64,000 bases of DNA from Paraflavisolibacter caeni (GCF_025628885.1 NZ_JAOTIF010000010.1:119103-183102); one strand, 5' to 3'; counted from the stretch's first letter, positions 1 through 10,008 are shown. The notes: generated from the letters alone by a model not told the origin. Numbers and translations are program-made.

Positions 1-1376
1 AATAAATTGACGGGTAGCCCATCTTTGGTGAACAGGTTAGGCATCGCCCCATTGCTAAAACCGAACCGGACAGCCACAGGCTTTTTTACTTCTTTGTTCC
101 ATACAACCACTGAACTGCCTTCAATTTTAGCCTGGGCCGGAACAAATTGCTGATCCTCCCCTGCAATATAAAACTCGGTAGGCGCTCCCCCTTTGCTGAT
201 AAGCCCACTGCCAACCTGGTCAAAGGAAATGCGGATCTTGTCCTTTTCAACACTCATGCTTTGATATACCGGGCTTTTATAGGGCAGTCCGCTTTTTCCA
301 TACGTCTGCACTAAAGCATAATTCGCTAATCGCAGACCTACTTCCTTTTTCATCTTTGGATGTATGTCATTGACATTATCCACCAGGTCGCTGACCACCA
401 CCATCCCGGTGTTGGGGTATGTCCTGCTTTTGGTTTGCGACTCCCTGAGCAAGGGGGCAACATTCATGTTGCCGTAACCTGCAAAAGGAGCGATCTGCAC
501 ATAGTAAAAAGGAAACTCCTTGTGCCAGGCTTTACGCCAGGCACCAATCATTGTGGTAAACAGCGACTGGTAAGAATTCGCAACACCCGTATTGCCTTCC
601 CCCTGGTACCAAATCGAACCAGCAATCGTATAGCTGGTAAGCGGATGGATCATGGCATTGTAACTAAAACCTGGCTGCACGGGCCACCATTGCGAAGCAT
701 TCAGCAGTTGGGCGGCCTGTTTCAGGATGGGATCCTTTTCCACCGGCTCTTCCGGCGTCCATACTTCGGCGGGTGTACCCCCCCAACTGGCATTGATCAA
801 TCCTACAGGTGCATTTAATTCCTGTTGGATTTTCTTGCCAAAAAAATAACCAACCGCACTAAAGCGCTTCATATCCTCCGGATTACAAACAACCCACTTT
901 GCAGCCACATCATCCTGGGGATATGCAGCCGTTGCTTTTGGAATATGAAAGAAGCGGATGCTTTTGTTGTTAGCATGGGCAACCTCGTCTTGGTAGGGTA
1001 GCCCCCAGTTCACGTTCATTTCCATGTTGCTTTGCCCACTGCAGACCCAAACTTCGCCAACCATTACATCATCTAACTCTATAGAACTGTTCCCCTGAAT
1101 AGATATCTTATAGGGCCCTCCTGCAGCAGGTGTTTTTACCGTCACACTCCACTTTGCGTTGCCCGAACCAACCGCAGAATAAGTGGTTGTGTCCCAAGTG
1201 GTATTGATCTTGATCTTTTCACTGGGAGCACACCAGCCCCACAATTTTACGTCACTGTTTTGTTGCAATACCATATGACTGCCAATAATTGCGGGCAAAC
1301 GCAACTGCGCAAATAATGTTGGCAAACCAGCCAACAAGGAAAACATTATAGTAAATAGGTAACTTCTTTTTTTCAT
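1..1376 (-). CDS. Sialate O-acetylesterase-type carbohydrate esterase (partial, 3' end outside the window)
   Basis: Reading leftwards from the ATG at 1376 gives about 458 residues with no stop before the window edge. A Sec signal peptide ends near 'LPTLFAQ'. The esterase (SASA, SGNH-hydrolase) signature CSGQSNMEM follows, with the nucleophile at about Ser116, and a DIH motif at Asp337/His339 supplies the rest of the catalytic set. The GTPAEVW and WYQGEGN blocks are also typical. The family removes O-acetyl groups from sugars; in a plant cell-wall PUL the substrate is more likely acetylated xyloglucan or pectin than sialic acid, which is inference. It is probably exported to the periplasm. It lies about 200 bp downstream of the GH27 gene, with an orphan remnant between them. 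The family call is firm; the substrate is not. Confidence 0.88.
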   Translation of the reverse strand, partial: MKKRSYLFTIMFSLLAGLPTLFAQLRLPAIIGSHMVLQQNSDVKLWGWCAPSEKIKINTTWDTTTYSAVGSGNAKWSVTVKTPAAGGPYKISIQGNSSIELDDVMVGEVWVCSGQSNMEMNVNWGLPYQDEVAHANNKSIRFFHIPKATAAYPQDDVAAKWVVCNPEDMKRFSAVGYFFGKKIQQELNAPVGLINASWGGTPAEVWTPEEPVEKDPILKQAAQLLNASQWWPVQPGFSYNAMIHPLTSYTIAGSIWYQGEGNTGVANSYQSLFTTMIGAWRKAWHKEFPFYYVQIAPFAGYGNMNVAPLLRESQTKSRTYPNTGMVVVSDLVDNVNDIHPKMKKEVGLRLANYALVQTYGKSGLPYKSPVYQSMSVEKDKIRISFDQVGSGLISKGGAPTEFYIAGEDQQFVPAQAKIEGSSVVVWNKEVKKPVAVRFGFSNGAMPNLFTKDGLPVNL

Positions 1377-1424
1377 GAGATTTGGGAATGAAATTTAATG
1401 TATGATAAATTAATTGTAGTGAAA

Positions 1425-1550
1425 TTATGTCATTGTAATAGCTTCCTGAAAAATGGCTGCTTCATATACCTGTGGCATAGTAGGACCATCACTATTCCAA
1501 TTACGATAAACTCCAATACCGCTCGTAAAAGTTTCAAAAATATATAGCAT
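1425..1550 (-). pseudogene. Orphan C-terminal-looking remnant, 41 codons
   Basis: Between the GH27 gene and the esterase there is a short open frame from ATG 1550 to TAA 1425. Its product contains GIGVYRNWNSDGP and PQVYEAAIFQEA, which has the composition of a folded secreted enzyme and not of random non-coding sequence. A stop codon lies in frame just upstream, and there is no signal peptide. I read it as the 3' end of a deleted gene, but I do not recognise the family. Confidence 0.35.
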
Positions 1551-1579
1551 TAGCCTTCTCCGTTAATAAATAAGTACAA

Positions 1580-2821
1580 TCATTTGGTACTGGAAAGACG
1601 CAACATTAATACATCATGTGCCGGAACCATTGTTTTCATATCTTTTTTGGTAGTACCAATATCTTTCTTCATCCACAAATCACGGATCTTATAAACAGTA
1701 TGTTTCACATCAAGTTGTTTATGGAAGATCGTATCAGCAACTTCTTGCGCGCTCCATTTGAATTCTATAGTTTGTGGCTTAGTGCCTCTGTTGAGAAAAC
1801 ACAAGGCCCAGTCATCATTCTTCAAAGGTTTAAACCAGGTTTCCACACTGTCTTTCACTGCATACTGAAAACCCTGAATACCCAAAGAATCCTGGTTTAC
1901 AGCAATGACCTCCTTATTGGTTAGCACTTCAATAGTTTCACTCGTCATGCTGCGTAAATCATTACCGGCAATCAATGGAGCGGCTACCATGGCCCACATG
2001 GAAAAATGAGCTCTGTCTTCACTAGGCGACAATTTGCCGTTTCCGATTTCCAGCATATCCGGATCATTCCAATGCCCGGGTCCTGCATACCTGCGCAAAT
2101 TTTGCTGCATATCAAGTATTTGCATCACCCCCCAGGATTTCCAGGTACCATGGTCTTCAATACAATCGAAGCAATTGAATATATCGCCTGTAGTGCGCCA
2201 CAAATGTCCCACAGTTCGCCCCCACTCCCACGGTTGATCATTGCCCCATTCACATATACTCAACACCACAGGCCTTCCCGCCCTACGTAAAGCAGCAGCC
2301 ATGGTCTTATAAGCGCCTTCTGCTTTCAAGCCTTCTGTGTTGCACCAGTCATATTTCAGATAGTCCACACCCCAACTGGCATAGGTTTGGGCATCCTGGA
2401 ATTCATAACCCCTGCTACCAGGTCTGCCGCCACAGGTTTGCGAACCTGCATCAGAATAGATACCAAGCTTCAACCCTTTTGAATGTACATAATCGGCAAG
2501 GGCTTTCATACCCGAAGGAAATCTTTTGGGATCAGGATGAATGAAACCAAGTGAATCACGCTCTCCATGCCAGCAATCATCGATGTTGATATAAGTATAG
2601 CCAGCATCCTTCATTCCGGTGGAAACCATAGCATCTGCCATTTGCCTGATCATATTTTCATCTACATGGCAGGCAAACCTGTTCCAGCTATTCCATCCCA
2701 TAGGCGGCGTAAGAGCAAGCCCCTCAAATTTATTATAGTTCTGTGTGTAATTATTTCCCTGGCTGAAGCCGACATCAGCAATCAGTAGCATAGCTATTAT
2801 TATCAAACAGTATTTATTCAT
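1580..2821 (-). CDS. GH27 alpha-galactosidase-type glycoside hydrolase
   Basis: A 413-residue exported GH27 enzyme. I place the start at ATG 2821, which gives a clean signal peptide (MNKYCLIIIAML... to FSQ); the frame extends 27 bases further upstream only from a TTG. The N-terminal PPMGWNSWNRF block, the YLKYDWCN block (nucleophile Asp near residue 156) and GHWNDPDMLEIGN (acid/base Asp near residue 254) are diagnostic. The C-terminal region is the usual antiparallel beta domain. GH27 enzymes release terminal alpha-galactose, or in some members beta-L-arabinopyranose, by retention. In this locus it probably trims side chains in the periplasm. It lies downstream of a strong hairpin at 2861-2888, so it probably has its own transcript. 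Confidence 0.93.
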   Translation of the reverse strand: MNKYCLIIIAMLLIADVGFSQGNNYTQNYNKFEGLALTPPMGWNSWNRFACHVDENMIRQMADAMVSTGMKDAGYTYINIDDCWHGERDSLGFIHPDPKRFPSGMKALADYVHSKGLKLGIYSDAGSQTCGGRPGSRGYEFQDAQTYASWGVDYLKYDWCNTEGLKAEGAYKTMAAALRRAGRPVVLSICEWGNDQPWEWGRTVGHLWRTTGDIFNCFDCIEDHGTWKSWGVMQILDMQQNLRRYAGPGHWNDPDMLEIGNGKLSPSEDRAHFSMWAMVAAPLIAGNDLRSMTSETIEVLTNKEVIAVNQDSLGIQGFQYAVKDSVETWFKPLKNDDWALCFLNRGTKPQTIEFKWSAQEVADTIFHKQLDVKHTVYKIRDLWMKKDIGTTKKDMKTMVPAHDVLMLRLSSTK

Positions 2822-2860
2822 CTTGCTTACTATTTCATTTATTTTCAAACAGATGTTTTA

Positions 2861-2888
2861 AAAGTCCTTCCCCGAAGGGAAGGACTTT
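2861..2888 (-). terminator. Hairpin terminator after the GH97/GH74-remnant unit
   Basis: A perfect 12-bp inverted repeat (AAAGTCCTTCCC and GGGAAGGACTTT) encloses a CGAA tetraloop. It lies in the gap between the GH74 stump (ends 2930) and the GH27 start (2821). Read on the minus strand it is followed by TAAAACATCT. It is well placed to end the transcript coming from the GH97 gene. Confidence 0.8.
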
Positions 2889-2929
2889 ATTCCATAAGAT
2901 GTATGGATTGAAAAGATTAACGTCATTGT

Positions 2930-3534
2930 CTATTTCCTGACAATCTTTTGCGCTAGTGATTTTGTACCGGCAACAATTTTTAAAACATATACATCTGCGG
3001 GCATATTGGTCATGTCGATCGTAAGCAATGTATTAGTTGCTTTCCCTGCAAAAACGATCTGCCCTGCGGAGTTGAACAGGTAAATTTTACCGCCTTTTAA
3101 TTCTTCTGTTAACTGTACTGTGAGCTCACTGGTAACCGGATTGGGATATGCCGAAACTTTAAGAACAGGCACATCCGGCTGCGGGATAATATTTGTAAGA
3201 GCTCCATTGGCACCCGCTATACTGCCAGATTCAATATAAACAATTCCTCTGCCGGCTGTGCTCATATAAACACGCCCATATGTGTTCATGTCTCCCACAA
3301 CAAACTGACCATTACCAGGTCCGCCCCACTCGTGCGCATCGTCGTTTATTCTTGTCCAGGAAACACCCTGGTTGGTTGAGCGGTACAGCCCTTCTACGCC
3401 ACTGATGGTACCCCAGATATAAATCGTAGGATAGCTTGCGCCTGTTGCTGTTTTACCAAAGCCTACCGCTGAACATGCAGTAACCGAATTTATTTTTATT
3501 TTGTCCAAAACTTCTATGCTATGATGGCAATAAT
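2930..3534 (-). pseudogene. C-terminal remnant of a GH74 xyloglucanase with a type IX secretion tail
   Basis: About 200 codons match the end of GH74 enzymes: VGFGK..GASYPTIYIWG, LYRSTNQGVSWTRINDDAHEWGG, PGNGQFVVGDMN and GRVYMSTAGRGIVY are the characteristic last blades. A type IX secretion C-terminal domain follows (YPNPVTSELTV to AQKIVRK, last 75 or so residues). Full GH74 enzymes have about 700 residues or more, so most of the protein, including the N-terminal propeller and its catalytic Asp, is missing. The frame has no signal peptide and no good ATG. It opens from a GTG at 3574 inside the end of the GH97 gene in another reading frame, so those first residues are not homologous. I read it as a deletion scar. 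It still shows that the locus once encoded a surface endo-xyloglucanase. Confidence 0.85.
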
Positions 3535-5516
3535 TACCGAACTGGATAAATCCTTGCTGCCCAGCCCCCTCCACTTGCCAGTTGGGCTTTCAGCTGATCT
3601 TTTGAGCTAACCTTTACCACCTCGCGCTTATAATCTGTCCCATTTTTATCGGCATTAATGCCGTCTTTAAAGATCACAGCTTCATAGTTGCCATTTCCCA
3701 AGAAAGACAGATCAATTGTTAGCGTTCTTGCATCCCAGTTTGTCATGGCTCCAACATACCATGTATCACCCTTTCTTCGGGCCATTGCCAGGTATTCTCC
3801 TACTTTTCCGTCCAATGCAACATTCTCATGGAATGTTGTGGGAACACTGGTAATAAAATTTGTACATTCCTGCTCTTTCCTATACTGATCAGGACTGTCG
3901 GCAAGCATTTGTATGGGCGCTTCATAGATTACATACATGGCCAACTGGTGGCACCGGGTGCCTTTGCTCATGGGTGCAGCTTCAATGGCTCTAAAGTTTT
4001 CTTTATTAGCATTTCTCATGGCCCCCGGTGTATAATCCATAGGCCCTGCCATCATTCTGATAAATGGAATACTTACTGCATAACGAGGTGCATCTTCATC
4101 AGCCCACTTTACATTTTCCAAACCCTTCACACCCTCGTAATTAACTACATTCGGATAGGTCTTTTGCAAACCTGTGGGTTTAAAAACACCATGATAATCA
4201 AGGATCAGCTTATGCTCGGCTGCCTTCTTTGCTATTTCAAAAGTGGATGCTACGGCTATCTGGTCATCACGATCAATAAAGTCTACCTTGAATCCTTTCA
4301 CACCCATTTTGGAATACAAGGGGAAGATGGTATCTATAGTTCTGGTTAATGCCTGCCAGGAGGCCCAGAGGATTACCCCCACGCCTCTTTCATTCCCATA
4401 TTTAACAATTTCCTGAATGTTCATACTGGGGTTTACTTTGGTTAAGTCAGTTTTCTCTGACCAGCCCCAGTCAATAATGATGTATTTAATGTTATTGGTG
4501 GAGGCAAAATCGATATAATGTTTATAGGTTGCCGTGTTCATGCCAGCTTTGAAATCCACTCCGGTGATATTCCAGTCATTCCACCAATCCCAGGCAACCT
4601 GACCAGGCAGTATCCAACTTACATCAGCTATTCTGGATGGAGAAGCAAGCTTTTGCACCATGTCATTGTCTAATAATTCTTTGTCGTTTTCGCTGATCAC
4701 AATAGCACGCCAGGGGAATACCCGGGTGCCATTGGTGTTGGCGATGTAGTCAGCACGTTTGGTAGGAATTAAATTCATGTTTACATAGCCACCTACTTTC
4801 ACTTCTAAAGGAAAAGGAGCAAATACTCCTTTGAATCCTTTTCTGGTATCATTGATGTCGAGGTACATGCCGGGGTAGTCTTCCAGATCTGCTTCCAGGA
4901 TCACCACTTTCTTGTTCTGTCCAACATCTACCATGAGTGGTAAAAGTGCCAGGGAGTCTTTGGCAAATTCTGATATCCTGTGTTCATCATAAAGGGCTTC
5001 AAAAGAAGAATTGAATATTTTACCCTCTCTGTAGTCCCACATATAAGGAATAAGAGCTTTATGATCTGCAGTAAAATTGAAATTGGCTGCTTCATTTTTA
5101 ATAACAGTTTTACCTTTTCTCCTGGTGAAAAACCGGTAAGCTACTCCTTCATTATAAGCCCTGAAGATCACCCCATAATCTCCCCGGAAGTTAAGGGTGA
5201 GCTGGTTGTACTGATCCTGAATAATATCCTTCTTATAAAAGTTAGGTTTGATGGTGTTGTTTACTGTTTCAGGCTTTGAAGAAATTACTCTTACATTTTT
5301 ACCAAGGGTTTCGTCCCCTTCCAGCTTCATTGCAATCGGAGAGGGAGCAATCACCAGCTGTTTGTCATGCCACATCGACCACTGCAGCTGTCCTGCTGCA
5401 TCAACTAGTACCTGGATCTTGTTATTGGGAGAACTTAATTGATACTGCTGGTTCTTTTGTGCGCTAACCATAGCAGCAAACAACATCATCAGATTTACGA
5501 AAGATATTCTTTTCAT
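3534..5516 (-). CDS. GH97 glycoside hydrolase, retaining-type active site
   Basis: 660 residues from ATG 5516 with a signal peptide ending near VSAQ. The three GH97 parts are present: an N-terminal beta-sandwich (about residues 27-290, starting SPNNKIQV), a TIM barrel (about 300-555) and a C-terminal beta domain ending GGGWAARIYPVR. The barrel carries KVDFIDRDDQ with Asp412 at the position of the nucleophile of retaining GH97 enzymes such as the Bacteroides alpha-galactosidase type; inverting SusB-type members have Gly there. Calcium-site glutamates and the PMDYTPGAM motif are visible. The likely role is periplasmic release of an alpha-linked terminal sugar, probably galactose. It is one of three complete GH97 genes here. 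The GH74 stump directly follows it. Confidence 0.92.
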   Translation of the reverse strand: MKRISFVNLMMLFAAMVSAQKNQQYQLSSPNNKIQVLVDAAGQLQWSMWHDKQLVIAPSPIAMKLEGDETLGKNVRVISSKPETVNNTIKPNFYKKDIIQDQYNQLTLNFRGDYGVIFRAYNEGVAYRFFTRRKGKTVIKNEAANFNFTADHKALIPYMWDYREGKIFNSSFEALYDEHRISEFAKDSLALLPLMVDVGQNKKVVILEADLEDYPGMYLDINDTRKGFKGVFAPFPLEVKVGGYVNMNLIPTKRADYIANTNGTRVFPWRAIVISENDKELLDNDMVQKLASPSRIADVSWILPGQVAWDWWNDWNITGVDFKAGMNTATYKHYIDFASTNNIKYIIIDWGWSEKTDLTKVNPSMNIQEIVKYGNERGVGVILWASWQALTRTIDTIFPLYSKMGVKGFKVDFIDRDDQIAVASTFEIAKKAAEHKLILDYHGVFKPTGLQKTYPNVVNYEGVKGLENVKWADEDAPRYAVSIPFIRMMAGPMDYTPGAMRNANKENFRAIEAAPMSKGTRCHQLAMYVIYEAPIQMLADSPDQYRKEQECTNFITSVPTTFHENVALDGKVGEYLAMARRKGDTWYVGAMTNWDARTLTIDLSFLGNGNYEAVIFKDGINADKNGTDYKREVVKVSSKDQLKAQLASGGGWAARIYPVR

Positions 5517-5820
5517 TGTGTTATTTGTGTAAAAAGCAACTTTATATAGGATGTTCCGAGTTCGATTTTGAGTAATAACATGTTGTTGAATAGTTTAGGC
5601 TTTATTGTTTGTCAGTCAATAGTAAAAGCAAACTTAATTTCCACATACAGCAATTCATTCAAAATGGGGTTGGTTGAACCCGGGGTAAAACTAGGCGCTC
5701 AAGCCCTTCAGCGGGGTATCCAAATATCTCTGATTAGGTATTCATTTGTCTACGCTCCTTGATTTTCAGGCATTTGTGAAAAGCTGTACCGCCTCATGCC
5801 GCAGGGCAGGCCGGGCACAT
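5517..5820. promoter_or_regulatory. Intergenic region with a possible minus-strand promoter
   Basis: 304 bp separate the GH97 gene (start 5516) from the end of the hybrid regulator (5821). On the minus strand TAAGTTTG at 5636-5629 fits the Bacteroidota -7 box TAnnTTTG, about 110 bases upstream of the GH97 ATG. The best -33-like TTG/TTTG (around 5660) has a long spacer of about 23 bases, so the call is weak. I see no gene remnant and no clear terminator. Confidence 0.3.
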
Positions 5821-8800
5821 TTAGGATGCTTTTTGCTTACTCTTTTCCTGGAGGTAGTGGGAAGGGAGCACCCTGAACTCCTCTTTGAAACACTTGGTGA
5901 AGTGTTTTGGATTGTTGTAGCCCACTTCGTAGGCAATCTCGGCCACCGTCTTGCCGCTTTTCTCCAGCAGCTGGGCAGCCCGCTTCATGCGGATGGAACG
6001 GATGAACTCCAGAGGCGTCCTGCCGGTAAGGGAAAGAATCTTTCTATACAAGGCCGCACGGCTCAGGCACACTTCCTGGGCTAGATCTTCCACCGAAAAG
6101 TCCGGGTTGTCCATGTTTTTTTCCACGGCAGCCAGCGCCTGTTTAATGAACTGTTCGTCCAGCGAGGTCACGGTGATTTCACTGGGATTGACCTCGATCT
6201 GCTTTTGGAACTTTTTCTGCAGTAGCTTTTGCTGGGCCAGCAGGTTGCGGATACGGGAGGCCAGGATCTCGAACGTAAACGGCTTGGTGATGTAGTCGTT
6301 TACCCCGATACCAAAGCCCTCCACCTGCTTTTCCTCGCTTCCCATAGCCGTCAGCAGGATCACAGGGATGTGGGCTGTAAGGGTGTCGGTCTTGATCTTT
6401 CGGGCCAGCTCAATGCCGTCCATTACCGGCATCATGATGTCGCTGACTACCAGCTCGGGGTTGAGCTTCTGAATCTTCTCCCACCCCTCCGATCCGTTCA
6501 CCGCTTCTTCCACGTGGTACGACCCTTTCAGGTTTTCCTTAAGGTAAAAACGCAGGTCCTCGTTGTCTTCCACCACCAGGATGGTCTTTTTGTGGCCTTT
6601 GCCAGACTCCGGTTCTTCTGTCGGCACTTCCTTATTGGTAATTGGTATGTGCACGGGTTGATCTGTTGACATCTGTTTAAAGATTTTATATGCCGGAATA
6701 GTTACCGTAAAACAGGTCCCCTTTTCCGGCTCGCTCTCTACAGAAATGTCTCCGTTGTGCAGTTTCACAAATTCCCTGGTAATGGATAAGCCTATACCCG
6801 TACCTGTGTTGGCCATGCTTTCCGGTATTTCATTTTGAAAGAAATGCTCAAAAATGCGTTCATGTTTATCAGCCGGAATACCAATGCCGCTATCTTTCAC
6901 CTGAATACTCAGCGATCCGTGCTCTGCTCCTTCTTCTGGCGCTTTATAAACCAGGTTCACATCGATGGTGCCACCATCCGGTGTAAACTTAAAGGCATTG
7001 GAAAGCAGATTGAACAGGATCTTTTCAAGCTTATCCTTATCAAAATAGATTTCTAACTTTTCAATGTTGGAATCAAAAGATAGCCGAATGCTTTTTTTAT
7101 CGGCAATATCTGTAAAAGAACAAGTAATGTCTTCGGCAAATTGAACTATATCGCCAATAGCAGGATGAAGCTTGATTTCCTGTACTTCCATTTTTCGAAA
7201 ATCAAGCAGCTGGTTTACCAGGTTGAGCAGTCTTTTGGCATTCCGGTGAATTAACTGGTATTGTGATTTTAATGCGGGCTCAGTTGCCGAACCTATCATT
7301 TTTTCGAGCGGTGTTAAAATCAGCGTCAAGGGCGTTCTGAACTCATGACTTACATTGGTTAAAAAATGGATCTTCATCTTGTCCAGTTCATGCATATGCT
7401 GCGCTTCCTTTCTTTCCTGCTCCAGGGCAAAACGCATTTTGGCCCGCTGAATGATCATTCTCCGGGCAACATATAGAATAACCAGACCCACCAATACATA
7501 TAGCATATACGCCCAAGGCGTTTTCCAGAAAGGAGGCAATATGATGATGTTCACTGCAATACCTTTTTCATTCCAAATGCCATCTTCATTAGATGCTTTT
7601 ACGTAAAAGGTATATTTTCCGGGATCAAGATTGGTATAGGTTACTTTGCGTGAGTTACCGTCGGTGAAAAGCCAGTTGTTGTTAAATCCTTCCAACCTGT
7701 ATGCATACTTGTTCTTTTGAGTATTCATATAACTGAGCGCTGCAAACTCTATAGAAAAAATATCCTGATCGTATCGAAGGGTAATCACGTCTGTTTCACT
7801 GATGGCTTTTTGCAACACAACACGGTTACCGATCTTTTCGCCGGGCGCAACCATACGGTCAAACACCTGCAGGCCGGTTAATACCACTGCAGGTTCATGG
7901 GTATTGATCTTTAAAATTGCCGGGTTAAAAAGATTAAAACCATGAGCACCACCAAATATGATTTCCCCGCTACTGGTCCGTAGGGCTGCATTTAAATTGA
8001 ACTGTTTTCCTTGCAGGCCATCAGCCCGGTCGTAATTCAGGCAATTGATGGTGTAGCCTTTTGCTGGCGAGCCATTGTATGTTATTCTACTAATGCCGTT
8101 GGGTGTACTGATCCATAAATTTTGTAATTTATCTTCAACAATATTCAAAATGGTATTATCCGGCAAACCGTCTTCTTTTCTAAAGACCTGAAAACTATTA
8201 TTACCGGGATTATAGATGTTAAGACCATCCCTGGTTCCCACCCAAACTGCACCCCGGCTATCCTGGAGAATCGAATTAATATTATCGTTGCTTAATCCGG
8301 TACTTGATGAAAGCAACTGCTTGAAAGATGCTGAATTGTTGAATTTCACATCAATACCGTAGGAGGTCCCTACCCACAAATTGCCTTGCCTGTCTTCTGT
8401 TATACAGGAAATATATCCTGCATGTACTGAATTAGGCACATTCGGTCTGTAATGAAAAAAGCTATTGGTATTCGGATTAAATCTTTCCAATCCCGCTTCG
8501 TAGGTGCCAATCCAAAGATTGTTATTTTTATCTTCATAAATTTCCCAAATGCGGTCATCGGCCAGGCTGTTTGTGTCTTTGTTATTATGGCGATAATGTT
8601 TAAAGGTTTTACCATCATAACTATCCAGCCCGCCGAAATAGGTACCTATCCATAATATATTGTTGTGGTCAATGCAAAGGCTCACAATCACGTCGTTGCA
8701 AAGGCTGTTATCGTTGGCGGGATTATGCCTGAACTGTTTAAAGCTGTTAGAAGTGCGGTCAAAGTAGATAAGCCCGCCCCCGTTGGTACCAATCCAGATA

Positions 8801-9933
8801 TTGCCCCTGGCATCTTCTGCAAAACGGTTTACATCGTTGTACGGAAGACTGGAAGCATCTGATTCCTGGTGATTGTATAAAGGAAATTTGTTAATGCCCT
8901 CATGATAAAAATTGATACCCTGCTTATATGTGCCAACCCACATGATGCCGAGATCATCTTTATATACTTCTGTAATACTGTTTTGAGATAAACTTTTATC
9001 ATCCCCCTCTTTATTAACCAACACCTGAACACGCATGTTTCTTTTATCCAGAATATTCAATCCGCCATGATCGGTAGCTATCCACAAAAGTCCTTTATTG
9101 TCTTCCGCCATGCTCATTATGATATTACTGCTTAATATCGACTTCCCTTCATCTTTCGCAATATGCTCAATCGTATTATTTTTAATATTAACCCTGTACG
9201 CGCCATTGAATACACCTCCTGCATAGATCCAGCATTCATCCTGTGAATCAACAAAAAGACGGTAAATATTTTTTTTGTCATTCAGTTTTTGTTGCAGCAA
9301 GGTTGTTCGGGCAATAATTTTTTTTGATGCAGCATCTACCTTTTCAATAAGGCCATTGCGATATACAATCCAGATATTATTTTTTGAGTCAGTTTTTATA
9401 TCTGCTATGGTAACCGGTGGCAGGGATTTATTCGGGCGTAAAGAAACAACCGGTTTGTTATTTTCAAAATAGTAGATACCGCTATCTTGATAAACAAACC
9501 AGTATCCGGTGCCTGCCTGAACTATATCGCTGAGGCCGTTGCCCGGGAGACCCAATTGTTGCAGGTATTTATTTGCACGGCGGTCAAATCTTTCAGTTAC
9601 AGGGTCGTAAATATTAAAGCCGGTTCTTAACTGAATCCATAATTTATTAAAAGGGCCGACTACAATTTTTGAAATATAATCATCACTCAGTGAAGTGGAA
9701 TCTTTAATAGAATGATGGAATGTTTTAATTACATAGCCATCATACCGGTTGAGGCCACTGAAAGTGCCAAACCACATAAACCCGCGGCGGTCTTTATAAA
9801 TCGCAGTTACCTGATTATGCGACAAACCCTGGCTAAAATCAAGATGTCGAAAATGATAAGCAGGCTGCTGAGCCCGTAAATTACCAGTACAGAAAAGGCA
9901 AGCAATCACAATTAACTTAACAAACAAGCGCAT
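5821..9933 (-). CDS. Hybrid two-component system regulator (HTCS 1)
   Basis: 1370 residues from ATG 9933 with a signal peptide (MRLFVKLIVIACLF..LRAQ); a TTG 9 bases upstream is less likely. Order of parts: periplasmic two-component propeller repeats (about 25-715, many W(I/V)GT and NxLW motifs), a Y_Y_Y domain (about 720-800), one membrane helix (about 805-828), a HisKA domain with SHEFRTPLTL (phosphorylated His near 862), an HATPase (about 960-1085), a receiver with VVSDIMMPVMDG (about 1120-1235) and a C-terminal AraC HTH (about 1268-1364). HTCS proteins bind an oligosaccharide in the periplasm and activate their PUL promoters as a single polypeptide. Lying between GH97 genes, it probably senses a product of this locus; the ligand cannot be read from sequence. 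Confidence 0.95.
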   Translation of the reverse strand: MRLFVKLIVIACLFCTGNLRAQQPAYHFRHLDFSQGLSHNQVTAIYKDRRGFMWFGTFSGLNRYDGYVIKTFHHSIKDSTSLSDDYISKIVVGPFNKLWIQLRTGFNIYDPVTERFDRRANKYLQQLGLPGNGLSDIVQAGTGYWFVYQDSGIYYFENNKPVVSLRPNKSLPPVTIADIKTDSKNNIWIVYRNGLIEKVDAASKKIIARTTLLQQKLNDKKNIYRLFVDSQDECWIYAGGVFNGAYRVNIKNNTIEHIAKDEGKSILSSNIIMSMAEDNKGLLWIATDHGGLNILDKRNMRVQVLVNKEGDDKSLSQNSITEVYKDDLGIMWVGTYKQGINFYHEGINKFPLYNHQESDASSLPYNDVNRFAEDARGNIWIGTNGGGLIYFDRTSNSFKQFRHNPANDNSLCNDVIVSLCIDHNNILWIGTYFGGLDSYDGKTFKHYRHNNKDTNSLADDRIWEIYEDKNNNLWIGTYEAGLERFNPNTNSFFHYRPNVPNSVHAGYISCITEDRQGNLWVGTSYGIDVKFNNSASFKQLLSSSTGLSNDNINSILQDSRGAVWVGTRDGLNIYNPGNNSFQVFRKEDGLPDNTILNIVEDKLQNLWISTPNGISRITYNGSPAKGYTINCLNYDRADGLQGKQFNLNAALRTSSGEIIFGGAHGFNLFNPAILKINTHEPAVVLTGLQVFDRMVAPGEKIGNRVVLQKAISETDVITLRYDQDIFSIEFAALSYMNTQKNKYAYRLEGFNNNWLFTDGNSRKVTYTNLDPGKYTFYVKASNEDGIWNEKGIAVNIIILPPFWKTPWAYMLYVLVGLVILYVARRMIIQRAKMRFALEQERKEAQHMHELDKMKIHFLTNVSHEFRTPLTLILTPLEKMIGSATEPALKSQYQLIHRNAKRLLNLVNQLLDFRKMEVQEIKLHPAIGDIVQFAEDITCSFTDIADKKSIRLSFDSNIEKLEIYFDKDKLEKILFNLLSNAFKFTPDGGTIDVNLVYKAPEEGAEHGSLSIQVKDSGIGIPADKHERIFEHFFQNEIPESMANTGTGIGLSITREFVKLHNGDISVESEPEKGTCFTVTIPAYKIFKQMSTDQPVHIPITNKEVPTEEPESGKGHKKTILVVEDNEDLRFYLKENLKGSYHVEEAVNGSEGWEKIQKLNPELVVSDIMMPVMDGIELARKIKTDTLTAHIPVILLTAMGSEEKQVEGFGIGVNDYITKPFTFEILASRIRNLLAQQKLLQKKFQKQIEVNPSEITVTSLDEQFIKQALAAVEKNMDNPDFSVEDLAQEVCLSRAALYRKILSLTGRTPLEFIRSIRMKRAAQLLEKSGKTVAEIAYEVGYNNPKHFTKCFKEEFRVLPSHYLQEKSKQKAS

Positions 9934-10008
9934 ACAAGACAAATGTCGTGTAATTAAGGTAATTAAATGCTTCCCATTTCTCGTTTAATTGAAAGTTGCT
10001 AAGTGGCA

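Noticed and set aside
360..818. Plus-strand 152-residue open frame
   Set aside because: It lies opposite the esterase gene, whose catalytic motifs are clear; the product looks like an antisense translation.
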